DNA of 6,444 nucleotides from Candidatus Poribacteria bacterium (lineage in GTDB: Bacteria > Poribacteria > WGA-4E > DTYX01), in assembly GCA_012961655.1 (NCBI GenBank), contig DTYX01001122.1, positions 1-6,444 of the forward strand, given 5' to 3'. Below are positions 6,311-6,444 of this stretch, in pieces. The position numbers and the translations under genes are program-made. The notes under the pieces were generated by a model. It saw nothing but the letters and a program-made list of their open reading frames with translations. It was not told the DNA's origin and made no database searches. The stretch's first letter is position 1, and each line of letters starts with the position of its first letter.

Positions 6311-6444
6311 ATGTCAGAAAATAAGAGAGACCCTCTCCCGGAGCCTGGCGCTTCGATAGAGGAAATAGCTGAATTTTGGGATACTTACCGTAAGACGAAG
6401 TCGTCGGTGAGCAAAGCGAACAGTTTAGCGGATTATTGGGATGT
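6311..6444 (+). CDS. CopG/BrnA-like antitoxin, N-terminal fragment (cut by window edge)
   Basis: The first 44 codons plus two bases are present. The N-terminus MSENKRDPLPEPGASIEEIAEFWDT followed later by SLADYWD matches the start of the CopG_antitoxin family (BrnA-like), where EFWDTHS.ADYWD is usually continuous. Those proteins carry a C-terminal ribbon-helix-helix domain that binds the operator and neutralises a toxin, often of the BrnT type. That domain would lie outside the window. Here the motif is interrupted after EFWDT by 12 extra residues, YRKTKSSVSKAN (26-37), in frame. A purine-rich ribosome binding site precedes the ATG. No toxin gene is found immediately upstream, where BrnT usually lies, so the partner is downstream, elsewhere or absent. 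The family call comes from motif memory only. Confidence 0.7.
   Translation, partial: MSENKRDPLPEPGASIEEIAEFWDTYRKTKSSVSKANSLADYWD
6386..6421 (+). repeat. Candidate 36-bp in-frame insertion with an internal palindrome
   Basis: These 36 bases encode the 12 residues that separate the two halves of the antitoxin motif. Inside them GACGA (6394-6398) and TCGTC (6401-6405) are inverted around AG, flanked by ACC (6387-6389) and GGT (6406-6408). The result is an imperfect hairpin. A small palindromic element inserted in frame would look like this; chance or a natural family variant is also possible. Confidence 0.35.

Noticed and set aside
1..6444. CRISPR array, tRNA, rRNA or transposase
   Set aside because: No spaced identical repeats, no cloverleaf-like sequence, no conserved rRNA segments and no transposase motif were seen on either strand.

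Overview
The window comes from a bacterium, most likely a diderm: it encodes a lipoprotein with a typical lipobox and no Asp at +2. Base composition is moderately AT-rich, and the intergenic DNA is clearly more AT-rich than the genes. I cannot assign a phylum from the sequence alone. I see no rRNA, tRNA, CRISPR array or transposase.

Layout. Positions 1-1416 (minus strand) hold most of a soluble sensor kinase with the order REC-PAS-HisKA-HATPase; its C-terminus lies beyond the left edge. Positions 1417-1874 are a divergent control region. It has two near-consensus sigma70-type promoters, one facing each way, and a perfect 13-bp palindrome between them. Three plus-strand genes follow with short gaps: a two-block TPR lipoprotein (1875-3914, GTG start), an inositol-monophosphatase-family enzyme (3956-4756) and an alkaline-phosphatase-superfamily phosphodiesterase (4806-6188). 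An 11-bp hairpin overlaps the stop codon of the second gene. After an AT-rich gap with short repeats, the start of a CopG/BrnA-like antitoxin (6311 onward) runs off the right edge. It appears to carry a 12-residue in-frame insertion in its conserved N-terminal motif.

How the genes may work together. The TPR, IMPase and phosphodiesterase genes are probably one transcription unit read from the promoter at 1691-1719. The lipoprotein would be an envelope scaffold. The other two products look cytoplasmic and would hydrolyse phosphate mono- and diesters; their substrates cannot be read from the sequence. The kinase shares the control region, so common regulation is possible but not shown. The antitoxin start has its own ribosome binding site and is probably an independent unit.

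Nothing here is clearly a new system. The best leads are the insertion in the antitoxin, the divergent promoter region with its palindrome, and the lipoprotein/two-phosphoesterase operon.
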